This document shows positions 24,008 through 25,373 of a stretch of 25,373 nt of DNA, in pieces. A program made the translations under genes and the position numbers. Under the pieces are notes generated by a model, which did not search any database, was not told the origin of the DNA, and worked only from the letters and a program-made list of their open reading frames with translations. Origin of the DNA: an uncultured Lachnospiraceae bacterium. GTDB lineage: Bacteria; Bacillota; Clostridia; Lachnospirales; Lachnospiraceae. Numbering within the stretch: the first letter of the stretch is position 1; each line of letters starts with the position of its first letter. Where the stretch lies: contig CALAEX010000179.1 in the NCBI GenBank assembly GCA_937891165.1, positions 1 to 25,373 of the forward strand. Direction: 5' to 3'.

Positions 24008-24421
24008 ATGGATTCTTGTATTTTTTGTAAGATTGTAGATGGACAAATTCCTTCTACTACTATTTTTGAGGATGAAAATGTAAAAGTAATTTTGGATATT
24101 GCACCGGCAGCAAAAGGTCATGCGATTCTTTTAGTAAAGCAACATGTAGCTAATATTTTTGAATTAGATTCTGTGGTAGCGGGAAAAATTTTCTCTGTTG
24201 TTCCTAAAGTAGCAACTGCTTTGAAAGAAGAACTTGGTTGTGATGGAATGAATATTTTGCAAAATAATGGGGAAGCAGCAGGTCAGACGGTATTTCATTT
24301 ACATATTCATTTTATTCCAAGATGGAAAGAGGATACAGTTCAAATAAGATGGACACCAAATAGCTATGCAGACGGTGAAGCAGAGGATTTAGCTAAAGCA
24401 ATCAGAGAGAGAATGGCTTAA
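24008..24421 (+). CDS. HIT family nucleotide hydrolase/transferase
   Basis: A 137-residue cytoplasmic protein of the histidine triad family, likely hydrolysing purine nucleoside phosphoramidates or dinucleotides. N-terminal CIFCKIVDGQIPS with Cys4 and Cys7 as a zinc-type pair; DIAPAAKGHAILLVKQH in the middle; QTVFHLHIHFIPRW with the triad His97-Leu-His99-Ile-His101. Length and motif order match the Hint/PKCI branch. The SD GGAGG lies upstream of the ATG. Confidence 0.95.
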   Translation: MDSCIFCKIVDGQIPSTTIFEDENVKVILDIAPAAKGHAILLVKQHVANIFELDSVVAGKIFSVVPKVATALKEELGCDGMNILQNNGEAAGQTVFHLHIHFIPRWKEDTVQIRWTPNSYADGEAEDLAKAIRERMA

Positions 24422-24432
24422 TGATAAGCAAT

Positions 24433-24478
24433 ATATAATAATATTAACTTTAAAGTTATACCAATCATATTATTATAT
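24433..24478. repeat. Nested inverted repeats between the HIT gene and aspA
   Basis: ATATAATAATAT (24433-24444) is complementary to ATATTATTATAT (24467-24478). A perfect 12-base palindrome AACTTTAAAGTT lies between them (24446-24457). It is very AT-rich and has no U-run, so termination of the HIT transcript would be weak. It lies just upstream of the aspA promoter and could be an operator. Confidence 0.45.
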
Positions 24479-24482
24479 GTAT

Positions 24483-24511
24483 TTGATTATAGTAATGATA
24501 TTTTATATAAT
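24483..24511 (+). promoter_or_regulatory. Sigma-A promoter of aspA
   Basis: TTGATT (24483-24488), a 17-base spacer and a perfect TATAAT (24506-24511). Transcription would start near 24518, about 48 bases before the aspA ATG. Confidence 0.75.
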
Positions 24512-24565
24512 AAAGGTAATGCGAAAAATGTTATAAAACCAACACATGATTAGGAGGAATAAAAA

Positions 24566-25373
24566 ATGTATCGTACCGAGAAAGATTCCATTGGAAGTAA
24601 ACATGTCCCAGAAGAAGTGTATTATGGTGTACAATCTTTACGTGCAGCTGAAAACTTCCGTATTACAGGTTTAACTATGCATCCTGAAATTATTAACAGT
24701 CTTGCTTATATTAAGAAAGCAGCAGCTATTACAAACTGTGAAGTAGGCTTATTAGAAAAGAAAATTGCAAATGCAATTGTTCAGGCTTGTGATGAAATTA
24801 TAAGTGGAAAATTCCATGATAACTTTATTGTAGACCCAATTCAGGGTGGTGCAGGAACTTCTTTAAATATGAATGCTAACGAAGTAATTGCAAACCGTGC
24901 AATTGAAATTCTTGGTGGACAAAAAGGCGATTATAAAATTGTTCATCCAAATGATCATGTTAACTATGGACAATCTACTAACGATGTTATTCCAACCGCT
25001 GGTAAGATGACTTCTCTTCGTTTATTAAAGAACTTAAAGAAAGAATTATATCGTTTATATGATGCATTATGTGCAAAGGCAAAAGAATTTGACCATGTTA
25101 TTAAGATGGGTCGTACACAGATGCAGGATGCTGTGCCAATTCGTTTAGGACAGGAATTCCAAGCATATTCTGTAGCTATTCGTCGTGATATTAACCGTAT
25201 GGAACACGCAATGGAAGAAATGCGTACATTAAATATGGGTGGTACAGCAATTGGTACAGGTTTAAATGCTGATGAAACTTATATGAGACGTATTGTTCCT
25301 AATATTTGTGATGTAACAGGTATGGATTTTGTACAGGCATTTGACCTTATTGATGCAACACAGAACTTAGACT
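24566..25373 (+). CDS. aspA: Aspartate ammonia-lyase, 3' truncated by window edge
   Basis: Converts L-aspartate to fumarate and ammonia (reversible), feeding fumarate into anaerobic metabolism. The frame is open from ATG 24566 to the window edge (269 codons). Markers of the aspartase/fumarase superfamily: GGAGTSLNMNANEVIANRA, HPNDHVNYGQSTNDVIPTA, MGRTQMQDAVPIRLGQEF. The N-terminus (YRTEKDSIGSKHVPEEVYYGVQ) and the TSLNMNANEV version of the motif favour aspartase over class II fumarase. The catalytic GSS loop lies beyond the window. AGGAGG is 8 bases upstream of the ATG. It has its own promoter and appears to begin a new transcription unit. Confidence 0.93.
   Translation, partial: MYRTEKDSIGSKHVPEEVYYGVQSLRAAENFRITGLTMHPEIINSLAYIKKAAAITNCEVGLLEKKIANAIVQACDEIISGKFHDNFIVDPIQGGAGTSLNMNANEVIANRAIEILGGQKGDYKIVHPNDHVNYGQSTNDVIPTAGKMTSLRLLKNLKKELYRLYDALCAKAKEFDHVIKMGRTQMQDAVPIRLGQEFQAYSVAIRRDINRMEHAMEEMRTLNMGGTAIGTGLNADETYMRRIVPNICDVTGMDFVQAFDLIDATQNLD

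Noticed and set aside
24566..25373. Class II fumarase instead of aspartase
   Set aside because: The TSLNMNANEV form of the motif and the N-terminal sequence fit aspartase better. The decisive C-terminal part is outside the window.

Overview
The window is AT-rich DNA from a low-GC, Gram-positive, motile, anaerobe-like member of the Clostridia. It most resembles Lachnospiraceae. The evidence is a flagellin and FliS pair, a BofA/YaaL pair typical of spore-former lineages, a monoderm Tad pilus operon with no outer-membrane genes, and many small family-typical proteins (DUF5702, FHA, flavodoxin/SCP2). Genus and species cannot be fixed from the sequence alone.

Layout. (1) 1-1679 is the 3' part of a Cache/HAMP methyl-accepting chemotaxis protein, followed by a good terminator. 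(2) 1748-2397 has no large gene. It holds a 195-bp palindromic element and, at about 2020-2280, a compact locus that looks like a type I toxin-antitoxin module: a 29-residue hydrophobic peptide whose ribosome-binding site is locked in a hairpin, plus a candidate antisense RNA. (3) 2397-4142 (minus) is a DUF885-type lipoprotein. (4) 4266-9930 is a flagellar block: a sigma-D type promoter, a 1030-residue protein with a FliK-like C-terminus, flagellin and a FliS-like chaperone. Its gaps hold three further copies of the palindromic element. (5) 10000-11535 is malQ, sharing a bidirectional terminator with the convergent yaaL. yaaL is divergent from bofA.

(6) 12388-22187 is one Tad/Flp pilus operon behind a clear sigma-A promoter. 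The order is TadZ-like, TadA ATPase, TadB, a TadC-like protein with a large extracytoplasmic insertion, Flp prepilin, a DUF5702/TadG-like protein, a TadE-like pseudopilin with two Cys/His modules, TadV prepilin peptidase, a small TadE-like pseudopilin, and a DUF6382-like/FHA protein. Together these encode the motor, platform, pilin, processing peptidase, minor pilins and a phosphothreonine-reader candidate. (7) 22262-24421 carries a rhomboid protease, a flavodoxin-SCP2 fusion and a HIT protein. (8) 24566 to the right edge is the start of aspartate ammonia-lyase behind its own promoter.

The most unusual structure is the interspersed palindrome family. Two copies are exactly 135 bp with perfect 22-bp terminal arms. 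The arm sequences differ between copies at 9 of 22 positions, yet each copy stays fully self-complementary, while the 91-bp core is nearly identical. This is a covariation signature in intergenic DNA, concentrated around the flagellar genes.
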